A DNA stretch of 15,272 bases, from positions 47,432-62,703 of the forward strand of contig MU647653.1 in NCBI GenBank assembly GCA_026770585.1, in the 5' to 3' direction. Source of the DNA: Baffinella frigidus. Its lineage: Eukaryota; Cryptophyceae; Cryptomonadales; Baffinellaceae. Positions 14,808 through 15,272 of the stretch are shown in pieces. The notes under the pieces are model-generated. The model was given only the letters and a program-made list of their open reading frames with translations. It searched no databases and was not told the DNA's origin. A program made the position numbers and the translations under genes. Every line of letters starts with the position of its first letter. Position 1 is the first letter of the stretch.

Positions 14808-14926
14808 CACAGGGGTACCTCGCTAATAAGGAGGCGCGCCTCCCTAGGACCCTACAGCAGGCCTATCTATGGTCCTACCGTGGTCCTAGGGGGCGGTGCG
14901 GCTCCTTATGAGCGAGGTGCCCGGTA
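14808..14926. mobile_element. Palindromic element, family A, distant copy
   Basis: ACAGGGGTACCTCGCTAATA on the left and TATGAGCGAGGTGCCCGGTA on the right, with CCTAGGACC and GGTCCTAGG around the centre. The right end carries substitutions. It lies more than 10 kb from the main family A cluster, so the family is dispersed. Confidence 0.8.
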
Positions 14927-15116
14927 GTTGATGTATCTAATACTCGGACGTGTGCCCTCGCATCCCCCCTAAAGGCTCCAACGCCCTGTGCACTGTCGTC
15001 CCTCCCCTCACTGGACCCCCCTCCCCCCCCCTCAGCCGTGAAGTGAGATCAATCAATCAATCAAGGTTTCGCCTCTGCAGAGGGCAAGTGTTCCTAGGGA
15101 CCTCCCTGCGGATCTC
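14927..15116. other. Spacer, nothing recognised
   Basis: It contains a C-rich run at 15020-15040 and four ATCA units (15048-15064), but no gene that I can support. Confidence 0.6.
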
Positions 15117-15190
15117 TAGCGCTGCCTCAGTTAATCTATGTGCTTCATTTTGATCGTTTTCCACGGTGAACGTTGATGGATTTGCAGCGG
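15117..15190 (+). mobile_element. Family B left end, incomplete
   Basis: TAGCGCTGCCTCAGTTAATC matches the left end at 5044. GAACGTTGATGGATTTGCAG at about 15168 resembles the GTTGACGGATTTG block of the family. No right end is visible before the window ends. Confidence 0.5.
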
Positions 15191-15272
15191 GCTGGCGTTC
15201 CGGGACGGCGTGGGGGAGTCTGGAGCACTCGCCGCCTACCAGCAAACGCTCAGGGAGAGGAAGGCTGGGGGA

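Overview
This window looks like a repeat-rich stretch of nuclear DNA from a eukaryote, most likely a GC-rich unicellular alga. The evidence is one clearly intact gene with seven GT-AG introns, long interstitial arrays related to the plant/algal telomere heptamer CCCTAAA, and many short palindromic elements without any transposase. A green (prasinophyte-like) alga would fit, but the lineage cannot be fixed from the sequence alone. Nothing looks bacterial: no operons, no Shine-Dalgarno sites, no CRISPR array.

The firmest content is a serine hydroxymethyltransferase (SHMT) gene on the minus strand, 8778 to 4272. Eight exons join in frame to 463 residues and all catalytic motifs are present, including the PLP-lysine motif STTHK. 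A second, less certain gene lies on the plus strand at 1338-2136: joining three exons over two GT-AG introns gives a 163-residue protein with a Roadblock/LC7-like core. Short coding-like fragments (2423-2660, and an SAP-like motif at 9890-10051) look like remnants.

Layout: 1-127 microsatellite and TTTAGGG-like DNA; 369-504 palindromic element B; 1338-2136 Roadblock-like gene with a telomere-like array in its second intron; 2122-2413 telomere-like array; 2423-4164 a cluster of palindromic family A elements with duplicated flanks, one nested inside another; 4272-8778 SHMT; 8779-9600 its upstream region; 9604-10497 B elements and a 148-bp tandem repeat; 10612-12002 telomere-like arrays alternating with a subtelomere-like unit; 12342-13311 two family D elements; 13430-13722 another telomere-like array; 13853-14185 B elements; 14568-14706 a long palindrome; 14808-14926 an A element; 15117 onward the start of another B element.

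The most unusual observation is inside SHMT. At least five of the seven introns hold decayed copies of the neighbouring exon/intron junction. Intron 6 has three remnants of the exon that carries the catalytic lysine, one of them still encoding the motif. The telomere-like repeats in introns of both genes run with the C-rich strand as sense and sit next to splice acceptors, where they could act as pyrimidine tracts. Together this suggests that repeat expansion and local exon duplication are shaping intron content here.
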